The notes beneath the pieces are model-generated. The model was not told the DNA's origin. It was given only the letters and a program-made list of their open reading frames with translations, and made no database searches. From contig JAVDPC010000043.1 of NCBI GenBank assembly GCA_031296915.1, forward strand, positions 1-37,774: a stretch of 37,774 nt of DNA. The letters are read 5' to 3'. Origin of the DNA: Cerasicoccus frondis (GTDB lineage Bacteria > Verrucomicrobiota > Verrucomicrobiia > Opitutales > Cerasicoccaceae). The position numbers and the translations under genes are program-made. Shown piece after piece: positions 14,805-23,134 of the stretch (position 1 is its first letter; each line of letters starts with the position of its first letter).

Positions 14805-15193
14805 ACCTGTTGGACAGCTCGGCGGTGGCGCGTTGTGTGGCCTATTACGAAAGCAAGACGGCCAGCGTGCAGACGCCGTTGCAGCGCATTCGGCTGAGTG
14901 CGGAGCGGGTGCGGGCCTTGACGGCGGATGCGCGGCCCGTGGAGCCGAAGCCGCGTTTTGGCGTTCCCAAGGGAGTTTGCACGCATCGGCGGAAGCATGA
15001 CCCGCAGGTGGTGTTGGCGGCGTTGGAGTGGATCGAGCAGCAGCCCGCCCGGTGTGGCGCGGTTGGCGAGGCGGCCAAGCGCTTTGGCGTGCCGCGCGTT
15101 ACCCTGTCGCGTTATCGAAGTAAGCAGGGGCGCCAGCATGTGGCCGCGCTCAAGCGGGATGCAGAGCGGAGTCAGGAAGGGGGCAAGGCATGA
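14798..15193 (+). CDS. Helix-turn-helix protein, possible late regulator
   Basis: Starting at 14798 gives 131 residues and a 7-bp overlap with the previous stop. The N-terminal half is helical (YESKTASVQTPLQRIRLSAE). Residues 84-115 carry a helix-turn-helix (AVGEAAKRFGVPRVTLSRYR) with a basic tail. Its position at the end of the replication unit, just before the late genes, suggests a late-gene activator or antiterminator, but no family confirms this. Confidence 0.6.
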   Translation: MVNLLDSSAVARCVAYYESKTASVQTPLQRIRLSAERVRALTADARPVEPKPRFGVPKGVCTHRRKHDPQVVLAALEWIEQQPARCGAVGEAAKRFGVPRVTLSRYRSKQGRQHVAALKRDAERSQEGGKA

Positions 15194-15195
15194 GG

Positions 15196-15786
15196 TTAGG
15201 CGAGTTTAAAGAAGGTGCCTTCGAAGCGATGTGGGCTAGAGCCGACATCAATGTAGAGATATTTAATGGCGATAAACAGAGCTGCCATGCTGTCCATGGC
15301 GGTTTTCTGATTTGCCTTTTCAAAGTTCAGGTGCCGGTGGTGCTTCAGCTCATTGTAGGCTGTCCACCAATCTGGCTCTTTGGAGATGTTTTTTTGCACC
15401 TGTCCATTGATATTGATTTCTCCAGGAAACCACACGCCCCAAGGCGCAAGCCCTGCGCCCTCCAATCCAATGGCGAGCAGCTTATCTTGGGGTTTGACAG
15501 CGGCGAAATGAAAGAGGTCGTATTTGCTGTATATTGCCTCGCTGCGCCCCTTCATGCCTCGGAATTGTTTGTTGGGGTTGCAGCGCTGGGCGAGCAAGCG
15601 GGTGACGACATCGATCTCGGCGCCAACGGCGAGGATCAGTTTCAGGTATTGAGTGGAGAATGCGTCAAAGTTCTTTGGATGCACTTCGACGAACGGGATG
15701 GTGTTAATGAAATCTTGCTCAAGCGAAAGGAAGTGTTCCTTGAATATGCGGAGATCTCTGGGCTGCAAGTCGGCGGCGTCGTTCAT
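15196..15786 (-). CDS. Accessory protein with HEPN-like features, unknown
   Basis: The 196-residue, mostly helical protein has LKLILAVGAEIDVVTRLLAQ in the first half and WWTAYNELKHHRHLNFEKAN followed by a second long helix. The W-W-x-x-Y-N-x-x-K-H-x-R box between helices recalls HEPN-type and similar conflict-associated helical proteins, without a clear R-x4-6-H motif at the usual place. It stops 2 bp from the opposing rightward gene and stands in an otherwise rightward region, a typical spot for prophage accessory genes. Confidence 0.65.
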   Translation of the reverse strand: MNDAADLQPRDLRIFKEHFLSLEQDFINTIPFVEVHPKNFDAFSTQYLKLILAVGAEIDVVTRLLAQRCNPNKQFRGMKGRSEAIYSKYDLFHFAAVKPQDKLLAIGLEGAGLAPWGVWFPGEININGQVQKNISKEPDWWTAYNELKHHRHLNFEKANQKTAMDSMAALFIAIKYLYIDVGSSPHRFEGTFFKLA

Positions 15787-15849
15787 GGAGAGTTTGAATC
15801 AAATTGTCATAGGGACTTCAACCAGGAATGCCTGAACCATACAGGGGTG

Positions 15850-16092
15850 TTAATCGGAGATTGGCCAGTAGCCCTCGTCGGTAAGCTCGACCACCGTGGC
15901 CTTGGGAATGCGGGAAGTGCGCAAGAGATCGCGCAAGGCTCGGTCGGCATTGGCCTGGGATTTGAAATCCGTGGCCTGCGCCGAGCGGTCCGTCAGCAGG
16001 TTGCGGGTGGTTGTCCAGCCGGTTTCGGCGGTCGGGGAGTTCCTGTCCTGGAAAAGGAATTGCCCGTTGAAGCATTGAATGACGTATCGCAT
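15850..16092 (-). CDS. Small protein upstream of the HEPN-like gene, unknown
   Basis: The 80-residue product starts MRYVIQCFNGQFLFQDRNSP and ends ELTDEGYWPISD; it reads as a compact alpha/beta protein with no signature I know. It runs leftward 63 bp ahead of the 196-residue gene, so the two may share a promoter upstream of 16092, where the leftward strand is A+T-rich and has TTGACT (16127-16122). A regulator or antitoxin-like partner is possible but unproven. Confidence 0.5.
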   Translation of the reverse strand: MRYVIQCFNGQFLFQDRNSPTAETGWTTTRNLLTDRSAQATDFKSQANADRALRDLLRTSRIPKATVVELTDEGYWPISD

Positions 16093-16178
16093 AAGTATTT
16101 AAACGAGCACTGGAATAATATTCAGTCAACGCCGAGTGGGGCATTCACTAGAAATTGAAAAATAGGCAGGAATTAATC

Positions 16179-16490
16179 ATGAGCAGAGAAACCAGACTCT
16201 ACCGCAAAGGCGGGCGTTGGCGTAAGGAAAGGAAGCGCTTCCTAGAGCAGCATCCTGTGTGCGTCATGTGCCCAGAGCACAGCAGACAGCCCGCAACCGT
16301 CGTCGACCACATCAAGCCGCACAAGGGCGATGAGGGGCTATTCTGGGACCAGGACAACTGGCAACCGCTTTGCAAGCCATGCCACGACATCCACAAGCAA
16401 CGCATCGAGAAAGGCAGCGAGATACCGCAGAAAGGCTTGGACGGTTGGCCAGTAGACGAGGGGCAGGGGGAGGGGGGCTCAAATCCCTGA
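16179..16490 (+). CDS. HNH endonuclease of the packaging module
   Basis: The 103-residue product has the compact HNH fold: Cys pairs C29-x2-C32 (CVMC) and C72-x2-C75 (CKPCHDIH), and the catalytic stretch VVDHIKPHKGD before DQDNWQPLC. In HK97-like phages an HNH protein next to the terminase is needed for specific cos cleavage. Its place immediately before the small terminase supports this. The start at 16179 has AGG upstream; an ATG at 16155 is less likely. Confidence 0.85.
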   Translation: MSRETRLYRKGGRWRKERKRFLEQHPVCVMCPEHSRQPATVVDHIKPHKGDEGLFWDQDNWQPLCKPCHDIHKQRIEKGSEIPQKGLDGWPVDEGQGEGGSNP

Positions 16491-16632
16491 GAGCTGGCAA
16501 GGCGTGTCACCGCTCCTGAACCGTCAAAAAATGTGCGCAGTAATTTTCAACCCGGTATCAACCGCTACGTGCGTAGCTAAGGGGGCGACCTGCGAGGGCG
16601 TCAAGTAGATTGAAACTCAAAGTAACTTACAC
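16491..16632. other. Non-coding gap before terminase, possible cos region
   Basis: These 142 bp between HNH and small terminase hold no gene. Several inverted motifs are present (CTACGTGCGTAG at 16563-16574 is one). HNH-terminase phages usually keep cos near this site, so cohesive-end cleavage may happen here. This is inferred from gene order only. Confidence 0.3.
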
Positions 16633-16992
16633 ATGACAGATATTAAGGACATACCCGAGGCGCCGGAATGGCTTGGGGACATTGCGAAAGACGAATGGCG
16701 GAAGCTTTACGAGGCGGTGAGCGATGGGCATTTCCAGGCGGAAGACCATGCGCTGCTGAGTGAATACTGTGAGGCCATTGAAACCTCGCGCATTGTGACG
16801 CAGCAGTGGAAGGATGAAGGCTGCCCGGTCACTCACCTGAATTCCAACGGCACGCTGGGGACGCATCCGTTGTGGTCGGCGAAGCAGGCCGCGCAAAAGC
16901 AGATTGCGGCGCTGGCGACGAAGCTGCGGGTATGCCCGTATTCGCGTAAAGCGGTCACGAAAACTCAACCCTCGGCGCTGGACGAACTGTGA
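16633..16992 (+). CDS. terS: Small terminase subunit, P27-like
   Basis: The 119-residue product starts with EAPEWLGDIAKDEWRKLYEA and has a long helix region followed by GCPVTHLNSNGTLGTHPLW and HP-x-W, a pattern of P27-family small terminases. It would recognise phage DNA for packaging and present it to the large subunit. The stop overlaps the large subunit start by 4 bp (GTGAGC with the GTG at 16989). Confidence 0.82.
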   Translation: MTDIKDIPEAPEWLGDIAKDEWRKLYEAVSDGHFQAEDHALLSEYCEAIETSRIVTQQWKDEGCPVTHLNSNGTLGTHPLWSAKQAAQKQIAALATKLRVCPYSRKAVTKTQPSALDEL

Positions 16993-18692
16993 GCGAAGTT
17001 CATCAATATGCGCGTGATGTGGTTGCCGGGGAAATTGTCGCCTGCAAATGGGTGCGCTTGGCGTGCGAACGTCACTTGCGCGACCTGGAGCGCGACGACA
17101 TCTACTTTGACGAGGACGCCGCCGAGCGCTTTTTCAAGTTCTGCCGCTTCCTGAGGCACTACAAGGGGCCGATGCGCGGGCAGGCGATTGAATTACTCCC
17201 GTGGCAGAAGTTCGCGTTTGGCTCGATTTACGGCTGGAAGTGGACCGCGACCGGCGCTTGGCGCTTCAACTACTTTTATTTGGAGATCCCCCGCAAGAAC
17301 GGCAAAACGACGATCAGCGCGGCAGTGGCGCTCTACGATGCGGAGTTTGTCGAACGCACGGGCGCGGAGGTCTTCTGTTTGGCGACAAAGGAAGACCAGG
17401 CCAAGCTGCTTTACAATGACTGCTGCGCGTTCATCCGGCAGAGCCGTGATTTGGCCCCGCGCTACCGGATTCTGGATGGCAAAAACCTCGTTTACGCCGA
17501 GCGCAGCAACCGCACGAGCTTCATTAAGCCGCTGGGCAGCGACTCCAAACGCCTCGACGGGCTCAACCCGATTAGCGCTATCTGCGACGAGCTGCACGCC
17601 TGGCCTCACCGTGACCTCTGGGACGTGGTGGAAGACGCCTTTGGCGGTCGCGAAAACTGGCACATGGGCGCGATCACCACCGCGGGCACGAACACGCAGG
17701 GCATTTGCTTTGAAGAGCGCGAGCACCTCACCAAAGTTTTGGAAGGCGAGTATGAGGCCGACAACAAATTCGGCATGATCTACACCGTCGACGGCTGGGA
17801 AGACGCCGACAGCGACAGCAAGGACGACGTCGACTGGAATAACGAGGTGGAATGGGCCAAAGCCAACCCAAACATGTGCGCGGGCAAATCCGTGGCCTTC
17901 ATGCGCGATCAGGCGACGAAGTCCGCGCAGGTTCCGGCGAAGCTGGCCACGTTTAAGACCAAGCAGCTCAATATCTGGCTGAATGCCGCCGATGCATGGA
18001 TTACCCGTTCGGCTTGGATGGCGTGCAAGGGCGCTGAGGCGTCGCTGGCGGACTTTATCGGGCACAGGGTATATGCGGGGCTGGACCTGAGCAGTAAAAA
18101 CGACCTGAGCGCGCTGATTCTGGCGGCCAAAATCGACGGCAAGTGGCGCGTTTCAACCCGATTCTGGAAGCCCAAGGACACCCTGGCCGACCACGCGCAC
18201 CGCGATAAGGCGCCCTACGAGCAATGGGTGAGGGATGGCCACTTGCTGACCGTGCCCGGGCCAACCATCGATTACGCCTTTATTGCCCGCGAAATCGCCA
18301 ATATTCACGCCGTTTGCCCCATCCATCGCGTGGCATTCGACCGCTGGAAGATGGACCGGCTCCAGCGCGAGACGGACGAGATCGACCTAGTGCTGGATTT
18401 GGTCGAGTTCGGGCAGGGCTTCAAGGATATGAGCCCGGCCATCAATGACCTGGAGGACTTAATCGCCACGCGCGGCATCAACCACGGCGGCAACCCGGTG
18501 CTCAACATGTGCGCCTCCAACGCAACCGTGGTCAAAGACCCATCCGAGAATAAGAAATTTGAGAAACGCAACCAACGCGGCCGCATCGACGGCATTGTTG
18601 GCCTTACCATGGCTATCGGCGCAGCCATGAAGCAGGAAGACGACACCGCCGAGCATTCAGTTTACGAAGAAAGGGGATTTATCGAGATATGA
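16989..18692 (+). CDS. terL: Large terminase subunit, HK97-type
   Basis: The 567-residue product contains the packaging ATPase: Walker A PRKNGKTT (101-108), Walker B ISAICDELHAW with D200-E201, and coupling motif ITTAGT (229-234). The RNase-H-like nuclease follows, with acidic residues in YAGLDLSSKNDLSAL, VAFDRWKMDR and near the C-terminus. It pumps DNA into the prohead and cuts it. The GTG start overlaps the small subunit. Full family length indicates an intact gene. Confidence 0.93.
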   Translation: MSEVHQYARDVVAGEIVACKWVRLACERHLRDLERDDIYFDEDAAERFFKFCRFLRHYKGPMRGQAIELLPWQKFAFGSIYGWKWTATGAWRFNYFYLEIPRKNGKTTISAAVALYDAEFVERTGAEVFCLATKEDQAKLLYNDCCAFIRQSRDLAPRYRILDGKNLVYAERSNRTSFIKPLGSDSKRLDGLNPISAICDELHAWPHRDLWDVVEDAFGGRENWHMGAITTAGTNTQGICFEEREHLTKVLEGEYEADNKFGMIYTVDGWEDADSDSKDDVDWNNEVEWAKANPNMCAGKSVAFMRDQATKSAQVPAKLATFKTKQLNIWLNAADAWITRSAWMACKGAEASLADFIGHRVYAGLDLSSKNDLSALILAAKIDGKWRVSTRFWKPKDTLADHAHRDKAPYEQWVRDGHLLTVPGPTIDYAFIAREIANIHAVCPIHRVAFDRWKMDRLQRETDEIDLVLDLVEFGQGFKDMSPAINDLEDLIATRGINHGGNPVLNMCASNATVVKDPSENKKFEKRNQRGRIDGIVGLTMAIGAAMKQEDDTAEHSVYEERGFIEI

Positions 18693-18874
18693 TACCAGAC
18701 GGAAAATTGCTAAGCATCAAAGAGCTGGCTGCAGAGGAAAACCTACCCTGCGAAAAGACCATCCGCAAATGGCGCAAAGAGGGAGCCCCATTTTGGGGCT
18801 ACCGCTCGACCGTCAATGATCTGCTGAAGTGGCAGTTTGAGAGGACGGCAGTTTGCATCGAAGATACAGACTAG
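18689..18874 (+). CDS. Small MerR/excisionase-like helix-turn-helix protein
   Basis: The 61-residue product reads LLSIKELAAEENLPCEKTIR followed by KWRKEGAPFWGYRSTVNDLL, a helix-turn-helix and wing as in excisionase/MerR-like proteins. Its start overlaps the large terminase stop by 4 bp. In related phages a small protein after terL may be a packaging accessory; Xis is the other option. It is the last gene before the inserted HU block. Confidence 0.6.
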   Translation: MIPDGKLLSIKELAAEENLPCEKTIRKWRKEGAPFWGYRSTVNDLLKWQFERTAVCIEDTD

Positions 18875-18888
18875 GCTATCATGAACTA

Positions 18889-18910
18889 ACGAATAATGCT
18901 TCGTGTTTTT
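18889..18910 (+). terminator. Weak terminator after the terminase operon
   Basis: ACGAA (18889-18893) and TTCGT (18900-18904) pair around TAATGC and are followed by GTTTTT. The stem is short and A+T-rich, so it may be leaky, but it fits the boundary between the terminase operon and the inserted HU block. Confidence 0.35.
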
Positions 18911-18938
18911 AACTACATCTTATTGGTTTAGGATTTTG

Positions 18939-18967
18939 TTGACAATGTGTGATGGTTAAGGTGTATC
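18939..18967 (+). promoter_or_regulatory. Sigma70-like promoter for the HU gene
   Basis: A perfect TTGACA at 18939-18944 is followed after 17 bp by TGTATC (18962-18967), a moderate -10. It lies in a 139-bp A+T-rich gap directly upstream of the HU gene, so the HU/membrane-protein pair can be transcribed from the prophage independently of late genes. Confidence 0.5.
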
Positions 18968-19013
18968 TTTCATGATCTAAAGAATACCCAGAAATTACTA
19001 AGGTTGTTATTCC

Positions 19014-19313
19014 ATGAATAAAGCAGAGTTGGTCATTGAAGTGCAAAAAAATCTTGGTAAAGACGCCACCAAGGCTTCTGCCGAGCGTGCAGTTGAGGCT
19101 GTCCTCGATGCCATCAAAAAGGGCGTTAAGAAAGACAAGACAGGTGTTCAGCTTGTTGGTTTCGGCACATTTGCTGTTGTCAAGCGCTCTGCGCGTATGG
19201 GGGTGAACCCTAAGACAAAGGAGCGAATAAAAATAAAAGCTTCCAAGACCATTAAATTCAAGCCGGGCGCTGGCTTAAGGTCTATATTGGGACCAGGTCC
19301 TGGGGGAGGTTAA
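19014..19313 (+). CDS. HU/IHF-family DNA-bending protein
   Basis: The 99-residue product aligns along its length with HU: N-terminal helices (MNKAELVIEVQKNLGKD, KASAERAVEAVLDAIKKG), the beta saddle LVGFGTFAVVKRSAR, the arm tip VNPKTKERI and the last strand ASKTIKFKPGAGLR. A Gly/Pro tail (GPGPGGG) is added. It would bend DNA non-specifically. The arm sequence looks like verrucomicrobial and chlamydial HU, so it may be captured from the host. It has its own promoter and is followed after 4 bp by a membrane protein gene. Confidence 0.88.
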   Translation: MNKAELVIEVQKNLGKDATKASAERAVEAVLDAIKKGVKKDKTGVQLVGFGTFAVVKRSARMGVNPKTKERIKIKASKTIKFKPGAGLRSILGPGPGGG

Positions 19314-19317
19314 GGAA

Positions 19318-19767
19318 ATGCCAAGTAATAGGTTTGATGATAGCGGAGATGGTGTAAAAGAACTTGAAGGGCTCTATAATTCGTGGTCCCTCAAATTGAC
19401 AGAAGTTTGTATGCACGCATCCTATGCAATTATTGGTGCACTTTACGCTGCCTTTGGTTCTACTGGAAAGCTACTCGAGAGTTTTTGTGCAGTTATGTCC
19501 CTATTTCTTGTATTAATTGTCTTGGCTTCAAATGTTCTGATTAGAAAGTGGATAGTATCGCAGCTATTCGATAGAATTGAGTATGCTGAGGATGATGGAA
19601 CTAGATGGGATGATGAATATAGTTCTTACACAACATCTGGTGGCCCTTGGCCATACACTCGTAAGATTGAGTTATGTGGAAAAATTCTAAGATGCATAAG
19701 CACATGGGGAGTCGTGTCCTCTGCAATTTTTTTAAGTGTAGCTCTTTTTCTTCAGTTGTTTTCGTAA
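19318..19767 (+). CDS. Three-helix membrane protein paired with HU
   Basis: The 149-residue product has membrane helices at about 30-47 (SYAIIGALYAAFG), 55-75 (CAVMSLFLVLIVLASNVLI) and 128-148 (GVVSSAIFLSVALFLQLF), with an acidic, Tyr/Ser-rich loop between the second and third. I recognise no family; the plan is like small membrane effectors of defence systems, but is not diagnostic. It starts 4 bp after the HU stop, so the two are one operon. It ends 6 bp from the stop of the opposing coiled-coil gene. Confidence 0.65.
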   Translation: MPSNRFDDSGDGVKELEGLYNSWSLKLTEVCMHASYAIIGALYAAFGSTGKLLESFCAVMSLFLVLIVLASNVLIRKWIVSQLFDRIEYAEDDGTRWDDEYSSYTTSGGPWPYTRKIELCGKILRCISTWGVVSSAIFLSVALFLQLFS

Positions 19768-19773
19768 AAAAGA

Positions 19774-21051
19774 CTATACATCTGGTCCATCGAAGTAGTC
19801 CGGTAGCCATGATGCGACAGTTTTAATGGCTTTTGACCATGCTGTGTTGGTAGCAACTTTTGCTACCGATTTGAGTTTAGATTTAAGGTCGCTTTTTATT
19901 TCTTGGCCGATTTCTGTAATGGTTTCTTCCATGAAAGTGCTTTCATCGCCATTGGCAGCTTTCTCGATTTCATCCGCCAGCATCTCTGCTGCTTTGCGTT
20001 CGTCTTCTGTCTGACAATCTTCTTTCAATGCAGATCTGAGAAGTAAGCTGATATTGGTTGATTGGCTACTCGCCAGCGCAATCATCTCACTAATCTGGGC
20101 ACGCATGGTGTCTATTTGCTTATCTTTGTCTTCTACCTGTTCATCTCTGAGCTGTAGGATTCTTCTCTGATTCTCTATAGTGGCATTAGCAATTGTTATT
20201 TCATTTACGAGCGCAATCTCTTCGATCTTGTCTATTGCGAAACGATCTATCGGAGAGTTTCCAGTAATAACGCTGCCATACTCTTTCAGCAAAGATTCAG
20301 TCTCTTGCTTGCACTCATCAGGGACTTGTATTTCCATCACAATTGTGCCGATCTTCGATTTGTAAACGCGCACCTCTGAGCTGATGTCTTGATTCCTGGT
20401 TTTGAGTAAATCACCAAAATGCTGCAGCATGCTGATCACGGCTTTCTCGGCTACTTGTGGAAACCTATTCTCTAATCGAATCGAGATCTTCTTCATCTGT
20501 GCCTCAAATGATTTTGATCTTCGTCGCTCCAGCGAAACATCCCTCTGTAGGACCTTCCTTTGCCATTGATACTGCACTGCCTCTAAGTGGTCTAGGTCTT
20601 TAAAGTGCTTCTTCAGGCACTTGTTGGTAGTGGCTTTTCGCAGTCTCGGCATTTCAAAGAGATTCCCTTTGTCGCCGCACCATGTGAATCCTTCGAAGCG
20701 TTTGAGCGAAAAGCAGAAAATATGGTTTTTGTCTGCTACTTCCAAGGCTTCCTTGCTGAATCCTATTTGTGAAACGTAAAACATAAGGCCGATGTGAAGT
20801 GCAGAATCGCATCTCATCTTGAATTTATACAGATCCGCTCCATTGGTCCGATAGCCACTTAGATTGAAGTCTGTAAGTGCCGAACGCTCATTCAATCGGT
20901 CTACAATTTTCAGATCGAATTTATATTGTCCTCTATGGTTCTCGATCAGGATGGGGGTAATGAACTCTACGTTGTCAAACCCGTGCAGTGCCTCTGCCAT
21001 TCTAGCGACAGGGTCTATTATTTCATTCTTTAAGTTTACGTGCTTTGTCAT
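19774..21051 (-). CDS. Coiled-coil protein with nuclease-like N-terminus, candidate defence gene
   Basis: Using the ATG at 21051 gives 425 residues (a GTG at 21084 would add 11). Residues 40-115 recall a PD-(D/E)XK/Mrr-like fold: D46 in YKFDLKIV, lysines in ADLYKFKMR (K76, K78), then IGFSKEALEVADKNHIFCF as in the closing helix and strand of Mrr enzymes. The catalytic E/Q before the Lys is not evident, so activity is uncertain. Residues about 275-330 form a coiled coil (NEITIANATIENQRRILQLR). The gene opposes all neighbours, is A+T-rich and is headed by iterated repeats. I infer an accessory, possibly anti-phage, role. Confidence 0.65.
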   Translation of the reverse strand: MTKHVNLKNEIIDPVARMAEALHGFDNVEFITPILIENHRGQYKFDLKIVDRLNERSALTDFNLSGYRTNGADLYKFKMRCDSALHIGLMFYVSQIGFSKEALEVADKNHIFCFSLKRFEGFTWCGDKGNLFEMPRLRKATTNKCLKKHFKDLDHLEAVQYQWQRKVLQRDVSLERRRSKSFEAQMKKISIRLENRFPQVAEKAVISMLQHFGDLLKTRNQDISSEVRVYKSKIGTIVMEIQVPDECKQETESLLKEYGSVITGNSPIDRFAIDKIEEIALVNEITIANATIENQRRILQLRDEQVEDKDKQIDTMRAQISEMIALASSQSTNISLLLRSALKEDCQTEDERKAAEMLADEIEKAANGDESTFMEETITEIGQEIKSDLKSKLKSVAKVATNTAWSKAIKTVASWLPDYFDGPDV

Positions 21052-21078
21052 GGTGGAACTTAAGGGGATTTGTATCGC

Positions 21079-21128
21079 TACCACACTCTACCACGCATTA
21101 CCACCATTTACTAAACGTTACCAAATAG
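21079..21128. repeat. Five iterated 10-bp repeats upstream of the coiled-coil gene
   Basis: TACCAC occurs at 21079, 21089 and 21099, then TACTAA at 21109 and TACCAA at 21119, each exactly 10 bp apart. The same face of the helix is thus presented five times. They lie 28-77 bp upstream of the leftward ATG, over the expected promoter, and upstream of the portal gene, so they are probably regulator-binding sites. Confidence 0.7.
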
Positions 21129-21170
21129 CCGTTTTGCGCACTTGAATCCCGCCGTCCTAGTTTTGGGGGT

Positions 21171-22418
21171 GTGGGATTTTTTAGCGCCATAGGAATTGGG
21201 AAGCGGCAGCCGAAGGCGGTTGCGGTGGGCGGTGAGCCGTCGACGCTGGCCAATCCTAATGATGAGCTACTGGACGCGATTTTGTCCGGGCTCTCGACGT
21301 TGTCGGGCGTGAAAGTGACCGAGCTTTCGGCGCTGGGGGTGGCGACGGTGTTTAGCTGCGTCAACGTGCTGTCGCGCACGGTGTCGACGCTGCCGCTCGT
21401 TGTTTACCAGGAGCGCAATGGCGAGAAGCACCGCGCGCCCGGGCATCCGCTTTATGACCTGATGAAGGTGTCGCCGAATCCAGAAATGACGGCGGCGGAC
21501 TTTCTGGGCGCCACGATGTTCAACCTCGCACTGCGCAATGAGGCGTTTGGCTTCGTGTCGCGCAATCGGGGCGGGGAGGTCACGCAGATTGTGCCGGTTT
21601 TGCCCAAGGACATCCGCCGCAAGCGCGATGGCGGGAGTGATGGCAACGAACTGCGCTTCCATGTGAAGGGCGTTCCCTACGATGCCGAGCGCATCCTCGA
21701 TATTCGCGGGCTGACGAACAACGGCTTGAACGGCGTGGACATGCTCGGGACCGTGGGCGAGGTGATCGGCCTGGCGCGGGCATTGCAGGACAACGCCGCC
21801 AAGTTTTTCGGCAACGGCCAAAAGATTTCCGACGTGCTGAGCACGGACAAGGCATTGACCAATGAACAGGTCAACCGGCTGCGCGAGCAGATGCTCGACC
21901 GCAAGCGCCGGGGCGACGACTACACCACGCTGATCCTCGAAGAGGGGATGAAATACATCACCCATCGCAGCGAAAACAAGGACAGCCAATTTCAAGAGGC
22001 GCGCGAGCACCAGGATAAGAAAATCGCCAGCCTGTGGGGCATCCCGCCGCACAAGGTGGGCATCCTCTCTGACGCGACGTTTAGCAACATCGAGCACCAG
22101 AACATTGAATGGGTGGTCGATTGCATCCTGCCGTATCTCGTGCGCATCGAGCAGGCGATGAACCTGCGCCTGTTGACGGCTTCGGAGCGTCGGCAGGGCT
22201 ACTACGTGGAATTTCTGGTCGAGGGCCTTTTGCGCGGCGACGTGAAAAGCCGTTACGAGGCCTACGCGATTGGCCGCCAGTGGGGCTGGCTGAGCGTGAA
22301 CGATATTCGCCGTAAGGAAAACATGAACCCCATCGAAGGCGGCGACGTGTATCTGACGCCGCTCAACATGGTGGATTCGCAAAACCCGCAACCGCAACCC
22401 GAGCAGCAAGCAGCATGA
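21171..22418 (+). CDS. Portal protein, HK97 family
   Basis: The 415-residue product starts at a GTG (GFFSAIGIGK is a usual portal opening). It shows the family pattern VATVFSCVNVLSRTVSTLPL, LYDLMKVSPNPEMTA, and IASLWGIPPHKVGIL followed by FSNIEHQNIEWV. Twelve copies form the DNA entry channel at one capsid vertex. A G-rich stretch upstream may serve as ribosome binding site. The stop overlaps the protease start (ATGA). It is separated from terminase by the inserted HU block. Confidence 0.9.
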   Translation: MGFFSAIGIGKRQPKAVAVGGEPSTLANPNDELLDAILSGLSTLSGVKVTELSALGVATVFSCVNVLSRTVSTLPLVVYQERNGEKHRAPGHPLYDLMKVSPNPEMTAADFLGATMFNLALRNEAFGFVSRNRGGEVTQIVPVLPKDIRRKRDGGSDGNELRFHVKGVPYDAERILDIRGLTNNGLNGVDMLGTVGEVIGLARALQDNAAKFFGNGQKISDVLSTDKALTNEQVNRLREQMLDRKRRGDDYTTLILEEGMKYITHRSENKDSQFQEAREHQDKKIASLWGIPPHKVGILSDATFSNIEHQNIEWVVDCILPYLVRIEQAMNLRLLTASERRQGYYVEFLVEGLLRGDVKSRYEAYAIGRQWGWLSVNDIRRKENMNPIEGGDVYLTPLNMVDSQNPQPQPEQQAA

Positions 22419-23125
22419 AGACCTGGTTTGAATTCAAGGCGAAGGCCGACGACACCACCGAGATTTTTATTTTCGACGAGATCGATCCGTATTGGGGCAT
22501 TGGCGCCAAGCAGTTCATTGACGAGCTGAACGCCGTCACCACGGCCAACATCGATCTACGCATCAACAGCATTGGCGGCTCGGTTTTCGACGGTCTGGCA
22601 ATGGCCAATGCCCTCAAGCGCCACGCGGCAAAGGTAAGGGTAACGGTGGAAGGCTTGGCGGCGTCCATTGCCAGCGTCATCGCCATTGCGGGCAACAGTG
22701 TCGAGATGGGCGACGGTGCGTTTTTAATGATCCACAACGCGTGGACCTTTGCTTGGGGCAATGCGAAAGAGCTGCGCAAGCAAGCTGACGACCTCGACAA
22801 AATAAACGAGTCCATCGTCTCCGCCTACGTGGCGAAAACCGGCCTCAAGCGCGATGACATCGCCGCGATGATGGACGCCGAAACGTGGCTGAGCGCCGCC
22901 GAGTGCGTCGAAAAGGGCTTTGCCGACAAAACCGTGGAGGGCATGAAAGCCGTGGCGCTGGCCAAGGATGCGGCCAAGGCCTTCCGCAACATCCCCGCCG
23001 CGCTCGTGGCCAAGGACGACGAACCGCCGCCCGCCCCGCAAAAGCAGCCGCCAGCCTGCAACCATTTATGGCGCATGAAACTGCGCGAAAAGCGTCAAGC
23101 GCTCATCGAACAAACCACCAACTAA
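22415..23125 (+). CDS. ClpP-like (S14) prohead maturation protease
   Basis: The 236-residue product matches Clp-type prohead proteases: LRINSIGGSVFDGLAMANAL, nucleophile Ser in GLAASIASVIAIAG (about residue 84-88), His in FLMIHNAWT, and an Asp in the helix DDLDKINESIVSAYVAKTG. It would trim the scaffold part of the capsid protein. The last 40 residues are Pro/Arg-rich and may act as an internal scaffold. It is coupled to the portal and lies 9 bp before the capsid gene. Confidence 0.9.
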   Translation: MKTWFEFKAKADDTTEIFIFDEIDPYWGIGAKQFIDELNAVTTANIDLRINSIGGSVFDGLAMANALKRHAAKVRVTVEGLAASIASVIAIAGNSVEMGDGAFLMIHNAWTFAWGNAKELRKQADDLDKINESIVSAYVAKTGLKRDDIAAMMDAETWLSAAECVEKGFADKTVEGMKAVALAKDAAKAFRNIPAALVAKDDEPPPAPQKQPPACNHLWRMKLREKRQALIEQTTN

Positions 23126-23134
23126 TCAAGCACA

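Noticed and set aside
21267..22409. Leftward open frame of about 380 codons
   Set aside because: Antisense to the portal gene and rich in His/Arg/Ala without any recognisable domain.
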